Of a stretch of 11,693 nt of DNA, positions 5,486 through 11,693 are shown one piece after another. The translations under genes were made by a program, and so were the position numbers. How positions within the stretch are numbered: the stretch's first letter is position 1; the number at the start of each line of letters is the position of its first letter. Source of the DNA: Nitriliruptoraceae bacterium (GTDB lineage: Bacteria; Actinomycetota; Nitriliruptoria; Nitriliruptorales; Nitriliruptoraceae); assembly GCA_007134165.1 (NCBI GenBank), contig SLLJ01000302.1, forward strand, positions 1-11,693. The letters are read 5' to 3'. Below the pieces are notes generated by a model. It saw only the letters and a program-made list of their open reading frames with translations. It was not told the DNA's origin and ran no database searches.

Positions 5486-6132
5486 TGCTCGCGGAGGTAG
5501 GCGGATGCCAGCGCGTCGGCGTACTCGTTCCAACGGTTCCCGGCATGCGCCTTGATCCAGCGCAACTCGAGTTCGGGGCGGGCCGTGTAGCCCGCGTACA
5601 GCGGCTTGACCAGGTCGAGGTTCTCCACCGGTCCGGTCCGGCGCTGCCAGCCGCGTCGCTGCCAGCCAGCCGCCCACTCGGTGATGGTGCGTACCGCGAG
5701 GTTGGAATCGCTGTAGACCACCGCCGGGGTGCCCTCGGGAACCAGGTCGAGTGCGGCGAGCAGGGCACGCAGCTCCATGCGGTTGTTGGTGGTGTGCGGC
5801 TCGTGGCCGTGGTCCTGCGCGATGATCTCGCCGTCGACGACGTAGACCGCCCCCCAGCCGCCCGGGCCCGGGTTGGGGCTGGCCGAGCCGTCGGTGAACA
5901 CGCCGCTGTCGGGTCCGTGGGCGTAGCGCTCGAGCACCTGCTCGGGAGTGAGTGCTCGCGGGGCCGCCGCTGCGGTGGCGCGTGACGGGGTGACGCCTGA
6001 GGCCGTGCTGCTCCCCGGCTCACGACGGTGGCAGGAGCGGCAGGTGCGGGGCGTCCAACCCGGGTAGCGCGCCGCAACTGACGCAGCCAGGGTGAACGAC
6101 GTGCCGCAGCGTTCGCATCTCAGCGCGCTCAG
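5479..6132 (-). CDS. rnhA: Ribonuclease HI with N-terminal zinc ribbon, apparent CTG start
   Basis: RNase HI cleaves the RNA strand of RNA:DNA hybrids in the cytoplasm. From the first ordinary start, GTG 5937, the 152-residue product has every catalytic residue: D16 (TDGSASPNPGPGGWG), E55 (NNRMELRALL), D77 (YSDSNLAV), H131 (IKAHAG) and D141, in register with the E. coli enzyme. The basic-handle-like WAAGWQRRGWQRR is present. The same frame stays coding-like for 65 more codons upstream: LRCERCGTSF, then YPGWTPRTCRSCHRR, a C-x2-C...C-x2-C zinc ribbon (C6, C9, C31, C34 if counted from 6132), joined by an Ala/Ser/Thr/Pro-rich linker. The frame is stop-free up to 6256 but has no ATG, GTG or TTG there, only CTG at 6132 and 6123. 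CTG 6132 overlaps the upstream stop as CTGA, mirroring the ATGA/GTGA junctions nearby. The RNase domain is certain, the zinc-ribbon extension is likely, and the exact start is inferred. Confidence 0.85.
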   Translation of the reverse strand: MSALRCERCGTSFTLAASVAARYPGWTPRTCRSCHRREPGSSTASGVTPSRATAAAAPRALTPEQVLERYAHGPDSGVFTDGSASPNPGPGGWGAVYVVDGEIIAQDHGHEPHTTNNRMELRALLAALDLVPEGTPAVVYSDSNLAVRTITEWAAGWQRRGWQRRTGPVENLDLVKPLYAGYTARPELELRWIKAHAGNRWNEYADALASAYLREQS

Positions 6133-6383
6133 GGCAGCCGCCGCTCCGAGCCGAACAGTTGGCTGCCGTAGATCTCCTTGGAGTAGGTCCCCGGCTGACC
6201 GCGCGAAAGGAGGAACTCGGCTGGATCGGCCTCCAGATCGAAGCCAACCACCAGCTCACAGCGGTCGCAGCGGTACTTGCCCATCCCGCCGTGCTGGCCC
6301 AGCAGATACTGGGTGCCATCGCAACGCGTACAGTCCCGCCGCTCGGGCAGGCCAGCCAGCGTCGCGCCTTGGTGGCGGCTCAT
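6129..6383 (-). CDS. Small double-CxxC zinc-ribbon protein
   Basis: An 84-residue protein of no family I can name. Four cysteines in two C-x2-C knuckles (C18, C21, C39, C42; CTRCDGTQYLL and YRCDRCEL) form a zinc ribbon. An acidic stretch (DLEADPAEF) and a tail, GTYSKEIYGSQLF, follow. ATG 6383 is chosen because it overlaps the methyltransferase stop as ATGA, with GGA 8 nt upstream. ATG 6395, giving MDDE in front, is the alternative. It lies between the THUMP-like methyltransferase and RNase HI, overlapping both, so it is very likely co-translated with them. A nucleic-acid role is suggested by context only. Confidence 0.75.
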   Translation of the reverse strand: MSRHQGATLAGLPERRDCTRCDGTQYLLGQHGGMGKYRCDRCELVVGFDLEADPAEFLLSRGQPGTYSKEIYGSQLFGSERRLP

Positions 6384-7642
6384 CTCGTCATCCATGGGAC
6401 CATCGTACCGCGGCCCGCGTCGGTGACCACCGCAAAGGCACCATCGTCGGTGCGTATCAGCTCGATGCGGCGCCCGTCGGGGCCGCGCGGCGGGCGGCCC
6501 AGCGCTCGCCACCACGCGTCGAGGTCCGCCTCGAACCCATGCAGCACGAGCTCCACGGGGCACGTCTCGACCGCGCGCAGCCAGCGTCGCACCACCGGCG
6601 GGCGAGCCGGCAACACCGCCTGCACCGCCCGGCTGCGGTACCACGGGGAGGGTGGTGGGGCGGTGTCGACGCTGAGCAGCGCTCGACGGGTCGCCACCCG
6701 GCGGGCACCGACCTGCGCACCGAGCTCGTCGTGCAGCCGGGCACGCACCGCCGCCGGCGCGACCTCGATCAGGTGAGCACCGATCGGCCCGACCGCCAGG
6801 CGGGGAGCGCGCTCCGCCCGGAGCCTGCTCAGGCCCTCGGGCAGCAGCGTGGCGCTGGCCCGTGCCGGCACCCGGGAGCTCGAGGTGCCCGCACCGGTGG
6901 TCGCCCGTAGCACCCCGAGCCAGACGGTGGTCTCGTGCAGTTCACCGTGTCGTTGCACGAAGCCGACCTCGGCGTCGGCGGGCAGGTCGGGGTCATCGAG
7001 GTCGACCGCCGGCGACAGCGTCAACGCGATCCCGGCCGCAGCGGGCCGCACCCGTGCCAGCACCCTTGGCACCTCGGGTTCGTGGTCGCGCAGCCGGCGC
7101 ACCCGTCGTCCGTCGCGCCGCCGGGACGGGTCCACGTGCACGATCGCGCCCCGGGGCACCTCGACGTCGTCGAGATCGGCGAGCACCACCTCGACGTCGA
7201 GGTTGCGCGTGCGGGCGTTGTGGGCGAGCAGCGCGGCGCGCAGCGGGTCGCGCTCCACCGCCCGGACCGACAGCCCGGCCGCGGCCAGCGCCAGGGTGTC
7301 CCCACCGGCTCCGGCGCACAGGTCGAGCACGACGCCGCCTGGCGCCAGCACCTGCGCGATCCGCGCAGCCCGCCACGCGGAGACCAGCGGGTCACTGGCC
7401 TGCTCGAGCGCCTCGCGGGTCAGCAGCAACTGCTCCGCGTCGGGGAAGGTCGCTCGGGCCCGGCGCCGCGTGCTGGCCGCGTCCAGGGTCAGGGCGGCAC
7501 GCTCGGGGTCCAGGCCCTCGCGGCGCAGGGCCGTGGCCACCGTCAGCTCGGGCCGTCCGGCGTCCAGCCCGGCCGTCGCCCCGGCGACCGCCGCCTGCCC
7601 GGCCGCCCCGACCAACCACTCCCCCAGCGCACGGGTGTCCAT
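6380..7642 (-). CDS. SAM-dependent methyltransferase with THUMP-like C-terminal domain
   Basis: A 420-residue class I methyltransferase. An N-terminal helical region (1-100) precedes the SAM-binding motif I, DLCAGAGGDT (107-116), an acidic residue E130 in the motif II position, and DPSRR (171-175). That DPxRR signature is shared by methyltransferases carrying a THUMP-like tail. The tail is at about 325-415 (WYRSRAVQAVL, then ELVLHGFEADLDAWWRALG). Relatives are usually annotated only as a THUMP-like domain protein, and RNA is the expected substrate, but the target base is unknown. It starts at ATG 7642 with an AGGGG ribosome site 5 nt upstream. It is first in a three-gene minus-strand cassette and overlaps the zinc-ribbon gene by 4 nt. 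It is divergent from the PAC2 gene. Confidence 0.85.
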   Translation of the reverse strand: MDTRALGEWLVGAAGQAAVAGATAGLDAGRPELTVATALRREGLDPERAALTLDAASTRRRARATFPDAEQLLLTREALEQASDPLVSAWRAARIAQVLAPGGVVLDLCAGAGGDTLALAAAGLSVRAVERDPLRAALLAHNARTRNLDVEVVLADLDDVEVPRGAIVHVDPSRRRDGRRVRRLRDHEPEVPRVLARVRPAAAGIALTLSPAVDLDDPDLPADAEVGFVQRHGELHETTVWLGVLRATTGAGTSSSRVPARASATLLPEGLSRLRAERAPRLAVGPIGAHLIEVAPAAVRARLHDELGAQVGARRVATRRALLSVDTAPPPSPWYRSRAVQAVLPARPPVVRRWLRAVETCPVELVLHGFEADLDAWWRALGRPPRGPDGRRIELIRTDDGAFAVVTDAGRGTMVPWMTR

Positions 7643-7718
7643 GAACTCCCCTCGACCCGGCGCACGCTACTTGCCGGCCAGCGACGCAGCCCCCTCGGCC
7701 CGATCGGTCCGCAGCCGG

Positions 7719-7724
7719 TACCGT
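7719..7724 (+). promoter_or_regulatory. Possible -10 element for a leaderless PAC2 transcript
   Basis: TACCGT matches the TANNNT pattern and ends 6 nt before the ATG at 7731, the spacing expected when transcription starts at the A of the start codon. No Shine-Dalgarno precedes this ATG, which fits a leaderless mRNA. No -35 box is visible. Based on one hexamer and spacing, so tentative. Confidence 0.35.
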
Positions 7725-7730
7725 CCGGGC

Positions 7731-8624
7731 ATGGAACTCCTTCGTTTGGATGTCCCGCCCGACCGGCTCGGGCCCGAAGCCGTGCTCGTCGTGTCGATGG
7801 ACGGGTGGACGGACGCGGGCGAGGGCGGGAGCCTCGCCGCCCGCGCCCTGCGCGAGGGAGGTGAGCGCCGCCGGGTCGGGCAGTTCGATGCCGACCAGCT
7901 CTACGACTACCGCGATCGTCGGCCGGCCCTTGCCATCGACCGCGGCCGGCTCGGGGTGCCGCAGTGGCCCACGCTGGTCGTGGACGAACTCGTCGGGGAC
8001 CAGGGGCCCCCGCTGCTGCTGGTGCACGGCGCGGAGCCCGACCTGCGCTGGCGCACGCTGGGCGCGGATCTCACCGAACTGTGCGAGCTCGCCGGTGTCC
8101 GGCGCTACGTCGGGCTGGGAGCGGTCCCCGGACCCATCCCCCACACCCGGCCCGTGCAGCTGATCGGCACGTCCAACGACGAGGACACGCTGCGCCGCAT
8201 CTCCCGGCCCCACGAGCAGGTGGTGGTGCCCTCCTCCTGTCAGGTGGCCCTGGAGGCGACCCTCGCAGCCGCCGGGCTGGACACCCTCGGATTGTGGGTG
8301 CGCATCCCCCACTACGTCGCCGGCGACTACCCCGACGCAGCCCGGGCCCTGCTCGAAGCCCTCCACGGGCAGCTCGGCACGCCGGTGGAACTCACCGACC
8401 TGCAGGTCGCCGCCGCCGAGACCCGCGCGCGGCTGGATCTCGCCGCCTCCGGCTCGGACGAGATCCGCGAGCACGTCGCCCAGCTCGAGCGGCTCTACGA
8501 CGCCGAGATCGAAGCCGAACGGCTGGTCACCGCCGAGCAGGAACCTCCGATGAGCGAGGAACAGGTGCCCTCCGCGGAGGAACTCGGCGCCGAGATCGAA
8601 CGCTTCCTGCGCGGCCGCGACTGA
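7731..8624 (+). CDS. PAC2 family protein
   Basis: A 297-residue protein of the PAC2 (proteasome assembly chaperone 2-like) family, common in actinobacteria and of unsettled function there. Recognisable segments are GWTDAGEGGSLAARAL (25-40), the glycine-rich VGLGAVPGPIPHTRPVQLIG (127-146) and the S-C-x5-E element with GLWVRIPHYVAGDYPDAARALL (187-208). The last 70 residues are highly charged and helical (REHVAQLERLYDAEIEAERL), probably a coiled coil, ending in a Glu-rich tail. The far longer upstream open frame runs antisense over the methyltransferase and is discarded. Start ATG 7731 is set by the MELLRLDVPPDRLG beginning and a possible leaderless promoter. No proteasome genes are in the window. 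Confidence 0.87.
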   Translation: MELLRLDVPPDRLGPEAVLVVSMDGWTDAGEGGSLAARALREGGERRRVGQFDADQLYDYRDRRPALAIDRGRLGVPQWPTLVVDELVGDQGPPLLLVHGAEPDLRWRTLGADLTELCELAGVRRYVGLGAVPGPIPHTRPVQLIGTSNDEDTLRRISRPHEQVVVPSSCQVALEATLAAAGLDTLGLWVRIPHYVAGDYPDAARALLEALHGQLGTPVELTDLQVAAAETRARLDLAASGSDEIREHVAQLERLYDAEIEAERLVTAEQEPPMSEEQVPSAEELGAEIERFLRGRD

Positions 8625-8631
8625 CGCACCG

Positions 8632-8672
8632 GCCGACCCCCGACCCGCTCAGAGCCGGAAGTCGGGGTCGGC
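8632..8672. terminator. Bidirectional hairpin between the PAC2 and ALDH genes
   Basis: GCCGACCCCCGAC (8632-8644) pairs with GTCGGGGTCGGC (8661-8672): twelve pairs with a single bulged C. The 16-nt loop contains the ALDH stop (8649-8651), and the left arm begins 8 nt after the PAC2 stop. The right arm lies inside the ALDH coding sequence. No T-tract. It is likely a shared terminator for these convergent genes. Confidence 0.45.
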
Positions 8673-10193
8673 GACCGGCTCGTCGATGTCCATCTGGGCC
8701 TTCTGCAGCCGGCCGGAGTGGTCCCAGTTCAGCGACTGCCAGGTGGTCACCTGGTCCAGGACCCACACCCCCGACTGCCGGGCTCCGACCCCCGATCGGC
8801 CGTTGCCGCCGAAAGGCAGGTGCGCTTCGGCGCCGGAGGTCGAGTTGTTGACGCTGACCATGCCGGCGCTCACCCCGGCCCGGAACGCGAACGCGTGGCT
8901 CGGGTTGGTGGTGTAGATCGCCGCCGACAGGCCGTAGCCGTGGTCGTTGGCCAGGTGCAGCGCCTCGTCGAAGGTCGCGAAGGTCGTGACCGGCACGATC
9001 GGCCCGAAGGTCTCGTTGCGGTACAGCGCATCGTCGTCGCGCACCCCGTCGACGATCACCGGGTGCTGGTAGAGCCCACGGTCCGGATCGCCGACGAACC
9101 CGGCGCGCGGGCTGCTCGCACTGATCCGCCCCGTCGCCGACGAGCCCGACACCCGGTGGTGGGGTTCGATCTCGTCGAGCCAGGTCTCGAAGTTGCGGTC
9201 GAAGCGCTCGCTGATCATCGGCCCGTACACGACCGCGCGCATCGGGTCGCCGATCGGTGCGGCCTCGACCGCCCGCGTGAACCGGGCGAGGAACTCGGCG
9301 TGGATCGACTCGTGCACCACGGCCACCCCCAGCGACGTGCAGCGCTGCCCCGCGGTGCCAAAGCCCGAGAACAGCGCACCCTCCACGGCGAGGTCGAGGT
9401 CGGCGTCGGGCATGACCACCAGCGGGTTCTTGCCGCCGAGCTCGAGGATCGGGGAGACCAGGTTGCGCCCGCACAGCGCGCCGATCTGCTGGCCCACCGC
9501 GGACGAGCCGGTGAAGCCGACCTTGTGGACCGTGCCGGCCTCCAGGGTCGTGCGCAGGCCCGCGGAGGTGGCCGGGCCGTCGGCCAGCACCAGCTGGACC
9601 GCGGCGGGGGGGATTCCGGCGGCCTGGATGCAGCGCACGAACGCGGTGGCGGTCGCCGGGGCGTACTCCGCCGGCTTCCACACCACGCTGTTGCCCGCCA
9701 GCAGCGCCGGCACGAGGTACCAGGAGGGCACCGCCACGGGGAAGTTGCCGGCGGTGACGACCGCCAGGGTCCCGACCGGCTTGCGGTAGGTGAACAGCTC
9801 CTTGTCGGGCATCTCGGAGGGCACCGTCATGCCATACAGCCGGCGGCCCTCGGAGGCGAAGAAGATGCAGGTGTCGATCGCCTCCTGCACCTCGCCCAGC
9901 GACTCGGCCAGCGGCTTGCCGATCTCACGGGTGATGAGCTCGGCCAGCGCGGCCTTGTTGGCGCCGAGCACCCCGGCGAGCTGGTGGATGGCCACGCCAC
10001 GGATCGGGGCGGGGATCGCCGACCAGGCGGCCTGCGCCACTCCGGCGCGTTCGGCCGCCCGCGCGAACACCTCGGCGTCTGCGAGCCGTACTCGGCTGAC
10101 GACCTCGTCGAGCGCTGCGGGGTTGGTCAGCTCGATGGTGTCGGTGCCGGCATCGACCGGCTCGCCGTCGATCAGGGAGGTGAGGGTGGTCAT
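8649..10193 (-). CDS. pcd: L-aminoadipate-semialdehyde (piperideine-6-carboxylate) dehydrogenase, ALDH7-like
   Basis: A 514-residue aldehyde dehydrogenase with all core residues: oxyanion Asn N150 (TAGNFPV), cofactor-site K173 (VWKPAEY), the FTGSSAVG dinucleotide motif (227-234), general base E251 (LELGGKNP) and nucleophile C285 (GTAGQRCTS). The GTAGQRCT form and the FNFPV-like segment resemble the ALDH7/aminoadipate-semialdehyde group. It would oxidise the semialdehyde, or its cyclic piperideine form, to alpha-aminoadipate with NAD(P)+. Placement 62 bp after lat, which makes that very substrate, is the strongest argument for specificity. ATG 10193 has a good GGAG site six bases upstream. ALDH identity is certain, but substrate is inferred from context and motif similarity. 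Confidence 0.85.
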   Translation of the reverse strand: MTTLTSLIDGEPVDAGTDTIELTNPAALDEVVSRVRLADAEVFARAAERAGVAQAAWSAIPAPIRGVAIHQLAGVLGANKAALAELITREIGKPLAESLGEVQEAIDTCIFFASEGRRLYGMTVPSEMPDKELFTYRKPVGTLAVVTAGNFPVAVPSWYLVPALLAGNSVVWKPAEYAPATATAFVRCIQAAGIPPAAVQLVLADGPATSAGLRTTLEAGTVHKVGFTGSSAVGQQIGALCGRNLVSPILELGGKNPLVVMPDADLDLAVEGALFSGFGTAGQRCTSLGVAVVHESIHAEFLARFTRAVEAAPIGDPMRAVVYGPMISERFDRNFETWLDEIEPHHRVSGSSATGRISASSPRAGFVGDPDRGLYQHPVIVDGVRDDDALYRNETFGPIVPVTTFATFDEALHLANDHGYGLSAAIYTTNPSHAFAFRAGVSAGMVSVNNSTSGAEAHLPFGGNGRSGVGARQSGVWVLDQVTTWQSLNWDHSGRLQKAQMDIDEPVADPDFRL

Positions 10194-10220
10194 GGTGGTC
10201 TCCGGGCGGCGAATCGGGGA

Positions 10221-10271
10221 GTCAGGGGCTCAGGCGGGTCAGGGGCTCAGGCGAGTCAGAGGCTCAGGCGG
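10221..10271. repeat. 17-bp tandem repeat over the lat 3' end
   Basis: Three head-to-tail copies of GTCAGGGGCTCAGGCGG at 10221-10237, 10238-10254 and 10255-10271, each differing by at most one base from the first, plus a 6-7 bp start of a fourth. The rightmost copy holds the last codons and the stop of lat (10256-10258). The other two fill most of the gap to the dehydrogenase. As 17 is not a multiple of 3, extra copies cannot extend the protein in frame. Each copy reads TGA twice on the coding strand. It looks like slippage duplication of a gene end. Confidence 0.9.
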
Positions 10272-11611
10272 GTCAGGACCCGGTCGAGGGCAGCGACGGC
10301 CTCGTCGAGCTCTTCGGGTTCGACGGTCAGGGTCGGGCGGAAGCGCAGCGTGCGCGTGCCACAGCCGAGCAGGATCACCCGCTCCTCGGTGAACATCCGG
10401 GCGGTGACCTCGTCGCGCAGCGCGGTGTCGGGCAGGTCCAGGGAGCACAGCAGCCCCCGGCCGCGGACCTGCTCGACCTGCGGATGACGGGCGGCGAGCT
10501 CGTGCAGCCGCTCCAGCAGGTGCGCGCCGAGCTTGCCGGCGCGTGCGATCAGCGCGTCGCGTTCGATGACCTCGAGCATCACGGTGGCGCGGACCATGTC
10601 GACCAGCCCGCCGCCGAAGGTCGAGTTGATCCGTGAGGACACCGCGAACACGTGGTCGTCGATGTCGTCGACGTGGCCCCCGGCCATCACCCCGCAGACG
10701 TGGGTCTTCTTGCCGAAGGCGACCACGTCGGGCCGCAGGTCCAGCTGTTGGAAGCACCACGGGCTACCGGTCATGCCGACGCCTGTCTGGACCTCGTCGA
10801 GCACCAGCAGCGCTTCGTGCTCGTGGGCCAGGGCCTGCAATTCGCCGAGGAATCGGGCCGAGAGGTGGCGGTCCCCGCCCTCGCCCTGGAGCGGCTCGGC
10901 GACCACGCAGGCGATGTCGTGGGGGTGGTCGGCGAACGCCTGCCGGGCGGCGGCGAGCGAGGCGTCCTCGGCGGCGGTGTTGGCGGCGGCGTTGGCCGCC
11001 AGCGGGAAGCGCAGCGCCGGAGTGGGCAGTCGCGGCCAGGCGAAGGTCGGGAACCGTGCGGTCTTGGTCGGATCGGTGTTGGTCAGGCTCATGGTGTAGC
11101 CGGTGCGTCCGTGGAACGCGCCGGTGAGGTGCATGGCCTGCCCGCCGAGCGCCGGGTCGCGTCCGGCCGCCTCGTTGCGCCGTGATTTGACGTCGAAGGC
11201 CACCTTCAGCGCATTCTCCACCGCCAGCGCTCCCCCTTCGATGAGGAACAGGTGGGGCAGGTGCTCGACGCCGAGCACCCGCTCGAAGGTGGTCACGAAG
11301 TCGGCGAGCTCCGGGGTGTACACGTCGGAGTTGGCCGGCTTGTGGGTGCCGGCGCGGGCCAGACGCGCCTGCACGCTCGGCTCGGTCAGGGCCGGGTGGT
11401 TCATACCCAGCGCGTTGGAGGCGTAGAAGGTGAAGACGTCGAGGTAGGCCGTACCGCTGCGCGCGTCGACCAGTCGGCTGCCCCGGCTCGCGTCGAGGTC
11501 GAGCACGAGGTCGTAGCCGTCGACCAGCAGGTGGGGCTCGAGCCGGGACTTGACCTGTTCAGGGGTGGTGAACGGGGCCACGCGCGTCTCCTCGATCGGT
11601 GGGGCGGTCAC
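10256..11611 (-). CDS. lat: L-lysine 6-transaminase
   Basis: A 451-residue PLP-dependent class III aminotransferase that moves the epsilon-amino group of lysine to 2-oxoglutarate, giving alpha-aminoadipate semialdehyde and glutamate. It has the Lat-specific sequence FGKKTHVCGVMAGG with the Schiff-base lysine in the K301/K302 pair, the pyridine-binding D272 (LDEVQTGVGM), FHGRTGYTMSLTN (166-178) and AEPLQGEGGD (238-247), which includes the glutamate corresponding to the substrate-gating one described in the Mycobacterium tuberculosis enzyme. Length equals the family norm. It starts at GTG 11611, overlapping the preceding gene's stop as GTGA. It is followed by the semialdehyde dehydrogenase in the same operon. 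Lat also feeds beta-lactam biosynthesis in some streptomycetes, but no such genes are seen here, so lysine catabolism is the simpler reading. Confidence 0.94.
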   Translation of the reverse strand: MTAPPIEETRVAPFTTPEQVKSRLEPHLLVDGYDLVLDLDASRGSRLVDARSGTAYLDVFTFYASNALGMNHPALTEPSVQARLARAGTHKPANSDVYTPELADFVTTFERVLGVEHLPHLFLIEGGALAVENALKVAFDVKSRRNEAAGRDPALGGQAMHLTGAFHGRTGYTMSLTNTDPTKTARFPTFAWPRLPTPALRFPLAANAAANTAAEDASLAAARQAFADHPHDIACVVAEPLQGEGGDRHLSARFLGELQALAHEHEALLVLDEVQTGVGMTGSPWCFQQLDLRPDVVAFGKKTHVCGVMAGGHVDDIDDHVFAVSSRINSTFGGGLVDMVRATVMLEVIERDALIARAGKLGAHLLERLHELAARHPQVEQVRGRGLLCSLDLPDTALRDEVTARMFTEERVILLGCGTRTLRFRPTLTVEPEELDEAVAALDRVLTRLSL

Positions 11612-11693
11612 GCGGCCAGCCGCGCGACGATCCAGTCGACGCAGGCGGTGTAGGCCTCGAGATCGGCGGCGTTGACCGCCGGGAACATGCCCA
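11608..11693 (-). CDS. C-terminal end of an unidentified protein (cut by window edge)
   Basis: Only the last 27 or so residues are visible, ending in DLEAYTACVDWIVARLAA and a TGA at 11610-11608. Codon use is strongly GC3-rich and the stop overlaps the lat start as GTGA, so this is almost certainly a real gene translated just before lat in the same operon. The visible part is an amphipathic helix and is too short for me to name a family. A role linked to lysine metabolism or its control is a guess from position. Confidence 0.7.
   Translation of the reverse strand, partial: GMFPAVNAADLEAYTACVDWIVARLAA

Noticed and set aside
6849..7730. Extension of the PAC2 frame upstream to 6849
   Set aside because: The extra 294 residues are Ser/Arg/Ala-rich antisense of the methyltransferase. 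The PAC2 domain begins at ATG 7731.
10221..10271. 17-bp repeats as operator array for the dehydrogenase
   Set aside because: The first unit contains the lat coding end, units have no dyad symmetry, and the simplest origin is slippage duplication.

Overview
This window is high-GC DNA (about 70% by eye) with dense genes, many GTG starts and frequent 4-nt stop/start overlaps. Together with a PAC2-family protein, a THUMP-like methyltransferase and a lat-type lysine aminotransferase, this points to an actinomycete-lineage bacterium (Actinomycetota). A deep-branching class such as Acidimicrobiia or Nitriliruptoria is possible, but I cannot fix the taxon from the sequence alone. No phage, IS element, CRISPR array, tRNA or rRNA was seen.

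Layout from left to right. Positions 1-801 hold no convincing gene. They contain a nested repeat: two copies, about 97% identical, of a block of about 230 bp. Each block carries two diverged 47-bp units that fold into long hairpins, and a separate 13-bp perfect hairpin lies between the blocks. A Na+/phosphate cotransporter with a PhoU-like tail follows (802-2496, +). Convergent to it is a two-gene minus-strand operon, an XRE-cupin regulator followed by an MFS transporter (4376 down to 2623). Divergent from the regulator is azlC-azlD (4431-5467, +), a branched-chain amino acid type exporter pair, and the short shared intergenic region carries a palindrome.

Next comes a minus-strand three-gene cassette with overlapping ends (7642 down to 5479): a SAM-dependent methyltransferase with a THUMP-like C-terminus, a small double-CxxC zinc-ribbon protein, and RNase HI. 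The RNase HI reading frame continues upstream of its first ordinary start codon into a clear second zinc ribbon, and the only start candidates there are CTG codons. A PAC2-family protein (7731-8624, +) diverges from this cassette.

The right end (11693 down to 8649, -) is a lysine-degradation operon: an unidentified gene cut by the window edge, L-lysine 6-transaminase (lat), and an ALDH7-type aminoadipate-semialdehyde dehydrogenase. Together the last two convert lysine to alpha-aminoadipate. A 17-bp tandem repeat duplicates the 3' end of lat. All three convergent gene junctions carry hairpins at or across the stop codons, and two of these hairpins span both stops and look like shared bidirectional terminators.

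The most unusual observations are the structured nested repeat at 1-657, with base changes that preserve its stems, and the zinc-ribbon-fused RNase HI with an apparent CTG start.
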